Positions 44,603 through 55,296 of a stretch of DNA of 64,000 nucleotides are shown piece by piece. This DNA comes from Datisca glomerata (Eukaryota; Streptophyta; Magnoliopsida; Cucurbitales; Datiscaceae): assembly GCA_003255025.1 (NCBI GenBank), contig QANY01002872.1:619738-683737 (forward strand). The letters are read 5' to 3'. The notes beneath the pieces are model-generated. The model saw nothing but the letters and a program-made list of their open reading frames with translations. It was not told the origin of the DNA and did no database searches. Position 1 is the first letter of the stretch, and each line of letters begins with the position of its first letter. The translations under genes were made by a program, and so were the position numbers.

Positions 44603-46522
44603 TTACAACAATATTAGCACTACAAAAATATTAAATACTAAATTATCGTGTTGATTAATTACCTTTAATTCATGAGGTATATTATTAATAATCTTTTCAG
44701 ATTTCATTTCAGATGATTCTAAATTTTTAATTGATTCTTCAATATTATTAATGTTTGGAGATTCACTTATTGTAGACGAATCATAGGTGGACTCTGACCT
44801 ATGGCTTTCTGTATCTAAACTATTATCTTGGTTGATTAGTTTTAATTCATGAAGTATTTTAACAATCTGTTTATTGAGGGGAACCATATTTGGAGTGGTT
44901 TTGTCCAAAATATTTGGAGTGGTTTATGAAGATCATCAACTTTATTTTCTAATTGCTTACCTATTATAATTAGACTTTGATTGGTGTAATTGAGTTGTTC
45001 AACTAATTTTTTATTTGATTCTTCTTCCTTTGAAATCTTGAAAAGAGAAACAGTGATTAAAGAATTTCTATGGTTAATGTCCTCATAGGATGATTTTTTA
45101 GTTTCAAAACATTTTGATGTTTCTTCAATTTTGTTAACGTTTGAAGATTCATCAATTGTGAAGGATTTATAGGTTGATTCTAACCTACGGTATTCTAAAT
45201 TTGAACTACTGTCATCTAATTCTTGAATTTTATTATTAGTAAGATTTTCAAATTCTAAACAATTTTTTTGATTATCAATCATACCAGAATAAGATGATTC
45301 ATTAGTTTTTAAATTTTTTAATGTTTCTTTAATATTTGAAGATTCATTAATTATGGAATATTCATAGGTGGGTTCTAACCTATGAATTTCTAATTTAAAG
45401 ATACTGTCATGGTTATTAACATTGACAGATGATTTAATTTCTAAATCTTTGGATGGTTCCTCAATACTATTTGAAGGTTCATAGGATTCTGACCTACAAG
45501 ATTCTTTAATTTTATGTTTTGAAGAATTATGAATTATGGATGGCTCATAGGTTGATTCTAACCTATGGTTATCTGATTCTGAGACATTGTCTCTTAAAGA
45601 TTTTAACCTTCTAAGTATTTCTTCATTAGGAGTTTTCTCATAATGAAGTTGGAGAGGTTTAATGAAATCTTTATTAGGTTGAGAAGTTTTATGATTAACT
45701 AGGATTTTTTCAAGTGGTGGATGACTGACAGTTATCACACTGGAGTCTTCCTTGACCCATTTAGATTTGAAAATTATTTTAATAGTTTTCTTATAAATAT
45801 CTTTGATATAATCAAGGAAAAATATGTTAACTTTATATAATAAAATGAATGTCTTCCTTTCAGTAAGTATGCTTTTTCTTTGATCCATATTATATGAATC
45901 TTTGAACCTATTACGTCTATTAACATTGGTTGGGTCATCATTATGTTTATTTAGACTTGCCCAATCTGGTTTATATTCTTGCTACAGAATATTGGATTTA
46001 AACTTTTATAATCTTTTAATTTTTGTTTTGATTCTTTAATCCTAAAATCTTGATCATTATTAATAGATGATCTAGAAAAGGAACTCTTAGGGGTACTAGA
46101 CTGGTTATACTCCCTAACTTTAGAATTAAAATATTGATAATTAATTTTATTAGATTGTTTATTAGTAAGGTTTGTCTGAGTTTCTTGGAAACTTATTCCT
46201 TTAGGTTCTAGACCTTTAATTTTTAAATTTTTTAATTCTTGCTCTATTTGAATCTTAAAGGATAATTTAGATTTGGAATTCTTATTTTTATTGGATATGT
46301 TCCATACCCCATCATTTACTTTATTAAAGTCTTCAGAATGATTTTCTTGATCATCTGAATGGTATTCAAAATGATCATTCTGATCATCGATGGGTATTCA
46401 AAATATTTATGATCTACTTGATCATCTGCAAGTTCAAAATATTCATCATCCACTATGTTAGATATTGAAGATATTATAGACCTAATGCTACTAGAAGAAC
46501 TACTTTTAGATAACCTACTCAT
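44603..46522 (-). pseudogene. Pararetrovirus-like polyprotein N-part, broken
   Basis: On the minus strand a Ser-rich start (46522-46316, MSRLSKSSSSSS) is followed by broken frames, then the long open frame 45888-44842, and then 44908-44603 in another frame. The block beginning MDQRKSILTERKTF at 45888 has a close relative at 51450 (minus) and 52969 (plus). The relatives adjoin movement-protein-like and capsid-like pieces, which is why I place this in a Caulimoviridae-type relic. Assignment is by similarity between copies in this window and general layout. A related LTR element is possible. Confidence 0.5.
44842..45888 (-). CDS. 348-residue open frame with internal acidic repeats (virus-like relic)
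   Basis: The longest open frame in the pararetrovirus-like cluster. Residues 1-100 carry the shared MDQRK block and HPPLEKILVNHK. Residues from about 105 to 285 contain diverged repeats of about 45-70 residues built on R-L/S-E-S/P-T-Y-E and a following S-I/T-I-x-E-S-S-N, at least four copies, with a fifth in the next frame. It is Ser-, Glu- and Asn-rich and likely disordered. Residues 285-330 (EQLNYTNQSLIIIGKQLENKVDDLH) look helical. It is uninterrupted among heavily broken neighbours. Function is unknown, and it may simply have escaped stops. Confidence 0.45.
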   Translation of the reverse strand: MDQRKSILTERKTFILLYKVNIFFLDYIKDIYKKTIKIIFKSKWVKEDSSVITVSHPPLEKILVNHKTSQPNKDFIKPLQLHYEKTPNEEILRRLKSLRDNVSESDNHRLESTYEPSIIHNSSKHKIKESCRSESYEPSNSIEEPSKDLEIKSSVNVNNHDSIFKLEIHRLEPTYEYSIINESSNIKETLKNLKTNESSYSGMIDNQKNCLEFENLTNNKIQELDDSSSNLEYRRLESTYKSFTIDESSNVNKIEETSKCFETKKSSYEDINHRNSLITVSLFKISKEEESNKKLVEQLNYTNQSLIIIGKQLENKVDDLHKPLQIFWTKPLQIWFPSINRLLKYFMN

Positions 46523-46590
46523 TGCTCAGAATAACTAAATTATTCTTATTATTGAGAATTTCATATTGTATTTTTTTTACTAACCTTGTG

Positions 46591-46821
46591 GTGACTTCTA
46601 CAACCTCCTATTAGGCTTCACTCTTCTCCCTTTCACCTCTACAACCACCCTACCCTCGGGATTTACGTATCTAAGAAGTCTTACCTAGGTCCCTGAAACT
46701 TAACCAAATAGAAGTTGGTACGTCAGCTTTTGATGAACAGATTCACAGATTAGGTAAACAAATAATACAGAGAAATAATCAATTATAAGAATAACCAGCC
46801 ACTTAGGCAGAGAGTAAGATT
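46591..46821 (-). repeat. Leader repeat, copy A (inverted)
   Basis: This is the reverse complement of 48228-48456 and lies just upstream of the Ser-rich start at 46522. It contains GTGGCTGGTTATTCTTATAA and CTCGGGATTTACGTATCTAA (as complement). It is likely a promoter or untranslated leader of the virus-like element. Confidence 0.8.
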
Positions 46822-47184
46822 CTTTTGTCTACTAAGAATGCCAATTTTCTCAAACTGTCCTATTGTAGAATCTTTGTATGGATTCCTGCAAAAGATTACA
46901 AGTAAGAGGATCATGAATTTAATTATTAATACATTATGTAAATTAAACATTGAAATCAAAATTATAAATAGATTGTTACCTGGCAAAACTTTGTTTGGAA
47001 GGAATCTCGAAACATGTTTTGCAGATTCATAATTAATTAAAATAAATTTTTGATTTAATAAGGCAAATTGTATGAGATAAATTTTAAATTCTAGAAATCT
47101 ATTTGATTGAAATAATTTGATTCTTTTTGCAAAGATAACTAAAATGTTTTATTTTATTATCTTAGTAAATAATTCAAAGTATTT
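46822..47184. other. Spacer inside the virus-like cluster
   Basis: AT-rich sequence with short open frames on both strands (46783-46986 minus, 46838-47032 plus) and no recognisable protein. Confidence 0.4.
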
Positions 47185-47824
47185 TCAGTATTGTTTATCA
47201 TATTTAAAGGAAATGTTATTAATATAAACAATCAAGAAATTCAACCAGTTTTGTCTACTAAGAATGCAATCAATTAAGAATTGATTAAAGAATTCTATCA
47301 TTATATTCTGAAATTTACTTGGAGCAAATTTAAGATCAAATAGTATTATTTTCCATTTATGATGAACAAATATAATTTTGTATTTATCAATCTTATTTAT
47401 CTGGATTTTCGAAAATTTAGATTTTATGTCAAACTTAGAGAATGCAACAGTTTCTCTAAATTTGTTGATTAAGTCCCTTTTATTTATTGGATATTTTATC
47501 CATTCTAAAACATTGTTAATGGGCTTGTAATTGATTACTAAACAAAGAATTCTTTGTTCAAAGATTCGATCTTGAAGAACAGTATCTGGAAGATGTTCCT
47601 CAATCTTTTTGGATTTCAAAATAGAAAAAGAAACAAATTTTAATTTAATAGGTTCATCCATAGGATAAGTAATTATCTCATCATACTCTATTGTCAAAGG
47701 ACACAACAAAGAAATGAATGGTAAACCTATAATTACTTTATCAATCATATTTTTTACTAAGACGAACGATGTTTTAAAACATACATTGTCTTGACAATTA
47801 TGAACTTTAGGTATTTCATATTTG

Positions 47825-47908
<84 letters not shown>

Positions 47909-48050
47909 CATTGGCAAAAGATAAAGATTCTTTTGTATTCTTGAAGTACTTGGTAGGAACTAGTCCTTCTTGCATACAATTCAAATCTGTTCCCGAATCT
48001 ACAAGAGCCATTGTTGTAAAATCAAAATCTTGGACGATTATTCTAACCAT
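47185..48050 (-). pseudogene. Pararetrovirus-like protease and reverse transcriptase fragment
   Basis: On the minus strand an aspartic-protease start (ALVDSGTDLNC, active-site DSG kept) lies at about 48015. It is cut by a TG/TA microsatellite (47827-47906). The protease end (DKVIIGLPFISLL) and a reverse transcriptase piece (VINYKPINNVLEWIKYPI, then FDIKSKF and FAPSKFQNIM) follow to 47185. The catalytic box reads YINN instead of Y-x-D-D, so both metal-binding aspartates are lost. The region between protease and polymerase is shortened. The copy is inactive. Confidence 0.7.
47827..47906 (+). repeat. TA/TG dinucleotide microsatellite
   Basis: About 8 TA followed by about 32 TG units, inside the protease relic. 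It generates Thr-His and Cys-Val repeat open frames that are not genes. Confidence 0.97.
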
Positions 48051-48227
48051 TATGTGCCATTTTTTTATTTTTATGTGATTGAAGATTTGGATGAAATGTT
48101 CATCATGTTGGGTTGAACTATGACTTCACAACATTAAGTCAATGGTATAAAAAAAGTATGAAAATAGTGTTTGCTTATTGATAATATTGTTTGCTTATTT
48201 GCTTACATGAATAATTGCTTATATATA

Positions 48228-48456
48228 ATCTTACTCTCCGCCTAAGTGGCTGGTTATTCTTATAATTGATTATTTCTCTGTATTATTTGTTTACCTAATC
48301 TGTGAATCTGTTCATCAGAGGTTGACGTACCAGTTCTATTTGGTTAAGCTTCAGGGACGTAGGTAAGACCTCTTAGATACGTAAATTCCGAGGGTAGGGT
48401 GGTTGTAGAGGCGAAAGGGAGAAGAGTGAAGCCTAATAAGAGGTTGTAGAAGTCAT
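48228..48456 (+). repeat. Leader repeat, copy B
   Basis: Same sequence as copy A in the opposite orientation, over 90% identical by eye, with about 1.4 kb between the arms. A third, more diverged copy is at 50160-50375. Confidence 0.8.
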
Positions 48457-48647
48457 AATTACTATCTGGAAAGTTTATTGTGACTATTGCCATTGTTTGC
48501 TTCTCTTGAATATCATTATGATTGTTGCATTGTGCTGAGTTGTCATTATGATCAATTGATTCTTAGATCTTTTCTAACACTGGCATTTTGCCAACGACAA
48601 ATCCGTTTGTTTACTGGTTAATTCGGATCTGTTCATTATCATTAGGA
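48457..48647. other. Spacer inside the virus-like cluster
   Basis: Continues the leader-type sequence of copy B. No coding potential. Confidence 0.4.
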
Positions 48648-49600
48648 TCAATACTTTTGAATAGGACCTTCAATTGCTGAGGGATAATTGATTGACTCTG
48701 CAGGTGATTTAGAGTCTGGTTCAGTATTGTCCTCTAAAAGTAGAAGTAGAATTAATTCTTTTTCTAATTTGAGTTTAGCCTTGGTGGCCTTTGATTTACC
48801 CTTCGAATATGGTTTGGACTCAAGATTAGATTTAGAAGAATTTGGACTGGATACTTTTATTTGTGGGGCTAGGTAATTGATTACTAAACGAGGAACTCCT
48901 CGTTCAATTTCACTGGCCTTCTGGACATTAAAGGCCGAGTAGGACCAGGAAGATTTGCTTCTTCTAATAATATTTTTATTGAGAAGTTCTATAATTTCCT
49001 CTTTACAGAACTCAAGCATTTCTGAATTCATCTGAATTGGCCTTGCTTTTGTTGGGATATTCTTTTCATCAAATCCCTTAATCTAGGGAAGACTGACAGT
49101 ATGTTGTTTTCTGTGCCAGAAAGCATTGTGAGTGTCAGAACATAATTCTTTATAGATTTTTTGTTCAAACATTTTAATTTTGTTTTGAAGAATAGAACTC
49201 TGAAGTTGTTCTTCAATTCTGTTAAATTTTAATTCATATTGTAAAAAACATAGTTATTTTTCTTTACAAGAAATGAGATTTATTGAATTAGAGATAGAGT
49301 TTTCCTTTAGAGTTTTTAATTTTTCATTACTGGGAAAAGATAGGAATTTAAATTTTATTGGTTTATTCATAACATAGGTAATTTTTATGGATTCTGTTTC
49401 TAAGAGGATGTCTCTGTAGAAACTAAGAGTTTTGTTATTATGTCCAGGGACATAATGAATTTAGGAATGAAATGGGCTTTGGCAATTTGGCCAGGATCCT
49501 TCAAATGAGCAAATAGAGGCTCAATATGAAAGAGATTTTTACTGGCCATTTTTCAGAAATCAAATGATGAATTCTTGTATTTTGAAATTAATTGGGCATC
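48648..49600 (-). pseudogene. Pararetrovirus-like polymerase N-part fragment
   Basis: On the minus strand, 49031-48648 begins MNSEMLEFCKEEIIELLNK and reaches SEIERGVPRLVINY, the start of a pararetrovirus-type reverse transcriptase. It then departs into unrelated Lys/Ser-rich sequence. Upstream pieces (49216-49028 and about 49550-49230) are connected but frame-broken. This copy is distinct from the one at 47185-48050, since both contain the VINY segment. Confidence 0.6.
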
Positions 49601-50159
49601 GAAGAATATTGAGAATGGGTCAAAATGGTTGGTTGATTGGAAAAGTAAAATGTTTTTACTTTACAGAAAAGAATAGTGCAAGTAAGTGATGAGTTTCTGG
49701 TGAACTTCACTTTCCTTGCTTATGAATAAGCTACCCTCTCCCAGTTGTTCCTCAGAACTGGTTTTCCACTCTTAACGATTTTGAGAGAAAAACTTATTTT
49801 GAAAACAAAGCATTCTTCTTCCTCATCTTTTGTAATCTTTATTCTTTCTTTTTAACATTAATTACTGAGCACGAGCACTAATTTACCATTGCAAATTAAT
49901 TTTTTTCAATACCTGTAACTTTTAGTCTTACTTCAATAACATTTTTACTGTTTATTGTTCTTTGAATTCTTTCTTGTTTTAATACCCAGACTTTAAAACT
50001 TAAATTATCTACAATTATGCCTCTTTTGATAAACCCAAACCCGATAGGAAATTTACTATTGTTTAATTACTTTGCATAATCATTGTTCTTCACTTCCCAA
50101 GTGGCTTATTCTTGTTGCTATTGTTGCTTACTTGTTTACTTGAATAATTATTTTTATTT
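49601..50159. other. Non-coding, virus-like cluster
   Basis: No convincing frame. The right end merges into leader copy C. Confidence 0.4.
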
Positions 50160-50375
50160 AATCTAACTCTCCGCCCAAGTGGCTAGTTATTTTATGCTTG
50201 ATTATTTCTCTGTAATATTTTATTTTCTAATCTGTGAATATGACGTATCAGTTTCTAATAGGTTTGTTTCAGGCACCCCAATAAGACCTCTTAGATATGT
50301 AAATCTCGAGGGTAGGGTAGTTGTAGAAGTAAAGGGGAAAAAGAGTGAATCTTAGGAGATTGTAGAAGTCATAGC
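50160..50375 (+). repeat. Leader repeat, copy C
   Basis: Direct repeat of copy B with deletions (ACTCTCCGCCCAAGTGGCTA...TTGTAGAAGTCATA). It lies immediately before the capsid-like fragment on the other strand. Confidence 0.75.
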
Positions 50376-50386
50376 AGGTTTAAAAA

Positions 50387-50800
50387 TCAGAATACATGAT
50401 ATATATTTATATATATATATATACATACATACATATGTGTAAAAATGTATATCAATAGCACCACACATTGTTTCTTCATCATTGCCAAGGATTGAGGTCC
50501 CTTCGGCATCAATCTTGAGTACCATAAGAATTGTATATTTGGATTCTTGGGTGAGATGTCTTTCCCACCAGAAATGAAACATTCCTGTAATTCTGCTACT
50601 AAGAGTTTTATAACCTCATTTATGAGGCAGATTATGAGTGGTAACAAAACTATTGGCCACCATAGCCATGTATTGTAATTTATTAAGGACTTCATGTTCT
50701 GAAATCCCATCAATATTCCATTCATACAATTTCTCAGCAGAGACAATAAATTGATTAACTAAAGAAGATTCATGATTTTAATATCTAGAGGAATGAGCCT
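50387..50800 (-). pseudogene. Capsid-like fragment of pararetrovirus type
   Basis: The minus-strand frame 50746-50387 contains LINEVIKLLVAELQECFISG and a following Trp/Leu-rich part. The related fragment at 59216-59640 contains NEVIKLLV and a TLSDFDWYKTSF segment. Both resemble the helical capsid region of plant pararetroviruses. Assignment is tentative. The left side ends in an AT microsatellite (about 50396-50437). Confidence 0.45.
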
Positions 50801-51390
50801 TTTATGCCACTTTCTTTCAAGTTTATTTATCTCAAGATTTTTGAATGTTTTCTCTACATTGTGAATTATGGAAAATTCATAGGCAGAATCAGACCTATAA
50901 CTTTCAGAATTAGAATCACTATCTTGGTTAATTACCTTAACAGAAGAGGATGGCTCAGTAGATATATTTTTAAGATCTTAAAGCATTTGATCAATCCTAT
51001 TACTTAGGGGGTCAATTTTTAAAATAGTTTTTCAAAAATATTTATGAAAGGAGTTTCTTTTTGGAGATTGTCAGAATTAGGTACATGAATATCATCAACC
51101 TTATTCTCAATTTTATCTAATTATTTTTCTATTGTTATTAAACTTTGGTTGGTGTAATTAAGTTATTCAAAAACCATCTTATTGGGTTCATCCTACTTGT
51201 AAATCTTAAAAGGAGAGGCATAAAATAAAGAATTTTTATGATTAATAATGATTTTTTCGGGTGGGGGATGACTAGTAGTCACCCAATTAGAATCCTCTTT
51301 GACCTATTTGGTCTTAGAAATGACTATAATATTTTTTTCATAAATGTCATCGATATAATCAAGGAAGAATATATCAATCCTAAATTGTTG
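50801..51390 (-). pseudogene. Virus-like linker region, broken
   Basis: Broken minus-strand frames carry relics of the same R-S-D-S/A-Y-E repeat and the EQLNYTNQSL-type helix seen in the 348-residue frame (44842-45888). It therefore joins the MDQRK-type block to the capsid-like fragment in the original order. Confidence 0.5.
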
Positions 51391-51394
51391 CATA

Positions 51395-52215
51395 AATGCC
51401 TTCCATTCAACAATGATAATTTTTCTTTGATTCATATTATAAGTTTCTCTAAATCTATTACTTCTATTAAGGTTGGTTGGGTCATTCATGTGTTGGGTTA
51501 AACCCTCCCAATCTAGCTTGTATTCTTAGCTTAAGGTGCCTATATTAAGAACTAAGAGTTGGGGATTGACAGGAGGTAAGATTCCTTGCAATTCAGAGAG
51601 AATAGGTAATTCAGATTCATCAGATTGTTCAGTCTTATTATCAAAAATTGGCTGACTGAGTTGAGAATTAGTGGTTATGCCTTTAAGTCTTAGATTTTTC
51701 ATTTTTAAAATTTTAAACTCTTTTTCTAATTTTTGGATTCTAATATCTTGATCATTATTAACAGTGGATCCAAAAAGGCAATTTCTAGAAGTACTAGTCT
51801 GACTAAGCTTTCTAATTTGGGGATTGGATCTAAAAAATTAGAAATTAATTTGAACAGTACCATCCATGTACTGCTGAATATAGTCAACATCTTGAGAATG
51901 TTGTTGAATAGGAGTGGGTTGGCTTTGATTGGCTAAAAGCCAATTTGTAGGAAAAGTAATATCAGACTACGTAATACTTTTAAGGATTCTAATATTAGCA
52001 TTAGTTTGATTGGATTGAATCAAAAGAGTCTATTTTAGGACTTCTATTGATGGCTTGGAGCTTCATATTAGTTTTGGTAACTTTGTAATGGATTCTAAAA
52101 ATCAATGCTAAGGGTTGGACACCTTCAAAGATTTCATAACCACTAGTTTTGATATTCAAAGTTAAGGCTTTAAGAATGTGAGGATCATGTAAGCTCACAG
52201 GCAAATCAAGAAAGC
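51395..52215 (-). repeat. Left arm of a large inverted repeat (movement-protein-like to MNQRK block)
   Basis: Read on the minus strand this arm encodes a movement-protein-like piece (LHDPHILKALTLNIKTSGYE, 52204-52001) and continues through broken frames to MNQRKIIIVEWKAFMQ (about 51440-51400). Its mirror image is 52242-53016. Pairing is continuous apart from small indels, roughly 85% by eye. Confidence 0.85.
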
Positions 52216-52241
52216 ATGCAATGGTCCGAACTATTTTGATT

Positions 52242-53016
52242 GCTTTCTTGATTTGTCTATGAGATTACATGATCCTCACATTCTAAAAGCTCTAACCTTG
52301 AATATTAAAACTAGTTGTTATGAAATCTTTAAAGGTGTCCAACCCCTAGATTTGATTTTGTAATTCATTACAAAGTTACCAAAGCCAATATGAATTTCTA
52401 AGCCATCAATAGAAGTCCTAAAAATGAGACTCTTTTGATTCAATCCAATCAAAGTAATGCTAATATTAGAATCCTTAAAACCATTAGGTGATCTGATTTT
52501 ACTTTGCTTATAAACTGGCTTTTAGCCAATGAAATATTGAAGATGTTGATCACTTTCAGCAGTACATACATGGTACTGTTAAAATTATTTTCCAATTTTT
52601 TAGATTCAATCCGCAAATTATGGAGTTTAGCCAGACTAGTACTCCTAATTTTTTTTCTGGATACACTGTTAAAAGTGATCAAGATATTAGAATCCAAAAA
52701 TTAGAACAAGAATTAAAAAATGAAAAATGAAAAATTTAAGATTTAAAGGCTTCACCACTAGTTCCCAAGTCAGTGAGCCAATCTTTGATAATAAGATTGA
52801 ACAATCTGATGAATCTGAATCACCTACTGCCTCTAACTTTCAAGGAGTCTTACCTTGATATAGGTACGTAAAGCCAATAATACGAGCCTAATTGGGAGGG
52901 TTCAACCCAACACATGAATTACCCAATCCAACCTCAATAGATGCAATAGATTTAGAGAAACCTATAATATGGATCAAAGAAAAATTATTCTCGCTGAATG
53001 GAAGACATTTATGCAA
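52242..53016 (+). repeat. Right arm of the large inverted repeat
   Basis: Plus-strand counterpart of 51395-52215, separated from it by only about 26 bases (52216-52241). The movement-protein-like piece is at about 52250-52330, and MDQRKIILAEWKTFMQ is at 52969-53016. There the similarity stops and Tekay gag begins. Open frames on the opposite strand of either arm are shadows. Confidence 0.85.
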
Positions 53017-53880
53017 GAGATACAAAAGGCTCAAACTTTTGAAAGAGGAGTGTGTCCAGAGATTAAGGGTTCAATGTCACTTCTTAAGCATACCACCTAC
53101 GCAGCGGTGGTTGAGGCAGCTTTACTTATAGAACAAAATCTTCCACCACGTGCATCACCTCGGTCAGAACAATCATTTCATGGAAAGAGGAAATCACAGA
53201 ATTTTCATCTGGGTCCTCACAATGCAAAAAGGCAGATGATCAAATCAAATCCTTTATGTGCTACATGTAACAAACATCATGTTGGTAAATGTTTTAAGGC
53301 GATCAATGCTTGCTTTAAGTGTGCAAAGATGGGCATTACCTCAGACAGTGCCCTCTACTTGCTCATGGACAGACCAATAATGTTGTTGGTTGTAGAGCTA
53401 AAGGAAGTTTTTTCGCATTAACTCGCCAGGAAGCTGAGCAGTCGGATGCAGTTGTGGCAGGTACATTACTTGTACTAGGACATTCAGCTTTCACATTGAT
53501 TGATTCTGGATCCACGCATTCTTTTATTTCTACTTCATTTGTGACTCATACATCATTGCTTGTTGTGCCTTTGGGTTTTGAATTATGTTTTTCTACGCCT
53601 TCTAGAGCTTCCCCCTAGCTAATAAAGTGACAGAGAGTGGTTTAGTGATGATTTCATATAATGTTATGTGTGCTAGACTTATAGTCCTAGGGATGCCTGA
53701 TTTTGATGTAATCCTAGGGATGGCTTGGTTGGCTGCAAATTATGCCAACATAGATTGTTATCGAAAAGAAGTTCGATTCCTACCTCCTCGTAGGCCTAGC
53801 TTCAAGTTTAGGGGATCCAAGCAATGTTAAATACCAAAGGTCATATCTGCTTTGCAGGCACAACGCCTACTTGATCGTGG
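53017..53880 (+). pseudogene. Tekay gag end and protease, broken
   Basis: The gag tail includes SMSLLKHTTYAAVVEAALLI and LPPRASPRSEQSFHGKRKSQ. A zinc-knuckle zone follows (CATCNKHHVGKCFKAINACF, then CAKMG/DGHYLRQC in the next frame). A shift near 53330 moves into the protease frame (53319-53618), where FTLIDSGSTHSFIS keeps the catalytic DSG. A stop near 53618 is followed by DFDVILGMAWLAANYANIDC (53627-53830), the usual flap and end of the protease. Confidence 0.87.
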
Positions 53881-53905
53881 TAACTAGGGTTACTTAGCTT
53901 CTGTT

Positions 53906-54674
53906 GTGGATACAAGTAAGACACATGTTGATATTGGATTGGTCCCGGCCATTTTTGAATTCTTGGATGTTTTTCCTGATGATTTGCCGGGACTTCCTCC
54001 TCCTCGAGAGACAGATTTTCATATTGAGTTGGTACCAGGCACTGCCCCTATATCCAAAGCTCCATATCGTATGGCTCTTATAGAGTTGAAAGAACTTAAA
54101 GATCAACTTCAAGAATTATTGGATAAGGGTTTCATAAGACCTAGTATTTCACCTTGGGGTGCTCCAGTGTTATTTGTTAAAAAGAAAGATGGATCAATGA
54201 GACTATGCATTGACTACATGGAATTGAGGATTTGTTTGATCAACTTCAGGGAGCATCAGTATTCTCTAAGATTGATTTAAGATCAGGACACCATCAGCTT
54301 AGGATTCAAAATGAGGATATTTCTAAGATAACGTTTCACACTCGTTACGGCCATTACGAGTTTGTAGTGATTTCGTTGGATTAACTAACGCTCCGGTAGC
54401 CTTTATGGATTTAATGAATAGGGTGTTCAAGGAGTACCTGGATTCTTTTGAAATTGTCTTTATTGATGATATTCTACTATACTCTAGATCGGAGGTGGAA
54501 CATATGAATCATCTCAAGATTATTTTGCAAACATTAAGGACACAACAATTATATGCCAAATTTCAGAAGTGTGAGTTTTGGCTTCAGCAAGTGTCATTCC
54601 TTGGTCATGTGGTATCTCAAGACGGAATCTCGGTTGACCTGTCTAAGATTGAAGCAGTGCTTAACTGGGTTTAA
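53906..54674 (+). pseudogene. Tekay reverse transcriptase, broken
   Basis: Landmarks in order are [20 protein letters not shown], then [20 protein letters not shown] and [13 protein letters not shown], a frameshift and short deletion near 54225-54240, a piece at about 54240-54400 in other frames, and the 54405-54674 frame. That last frame carries [12 protein letters not shown], so the FIDD catalytic box is intact, followed by [14 protein letters not shown]. The frame breaks prevent a full enzyme. Confidence 0.9.
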
Positions 54675-55270
54675 GCGTCAAATGTTGGGAAAGTTCACAG
54701 TTTTCTAAGTTTAGCAGGATATTACGGAAAGTTTGTTAAAGGTTTTTCAAAGATTGTTGTCCCACTTACTTAGTTGACCAGGAAGAATGCCACCTTTTCT
54801 TGGACGGCCAAGTGTGAGAAATGTTTTCAGAGCCTTAAACAAAAATTAGTGACAGTACCAGTGTTGACCATTCCATATGGTAAGAGTGACTTTGTGATAT
54901 ATAGTGATACTTCTAAAAGAGGTTTGGGTTGCGTTTTGATGCAACAGGGAAAGGTCATAGCATATCCATCTGGTCAGCTCAAGCCCTATGAACAGAATTA
55001 TCCTACTCATGATTTGGACTTGGCTGCAGTTGTTTTTGCCCTCAAGATTTGGAGACATTATTTGTATGGCTGTAAGTGTTAGATTTACACAGATCATAAG
55101 AGCCTTAAGTACTTTTTCACTCAGATAGAACTTAACATGAGGCAACGCCGTTGGTTGGAATTGTTGAAGGATTATGATTGTGAGATCATTTATCATCCAG
55201 GAAAGGTACATGTAGTGGTTGATGCCTTAAGTCGAAAATCAGCTCATTCAGCAGCTCTTATTACTTCTCA
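54675..55270 (+). pseudogene. Tekay RNase H, broken
   Basis: After a stop at 54673 the connection (SFLSLAGYYGKFVKGFSKI) and RNase H follow. RNase H begins about 54880 ([20 protein letters not shown]) and has [19 protein letters not shown], a stop at 55080-55082, then [11 protein letters not shown] and the end near 55240 (VVDALSRKS). The opposite-strand open frame here is a shadow. Confidence 0.88.
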
Positions 55271-55296
55271 AGGACATATCTTGGAGGATTTGGAAC

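Noticed and set aside
47757..48078. Open frames with long Thr-His or Cys-Val runs
   Set aside because: They are products of the TG/TA microsatellite in the protease relic.
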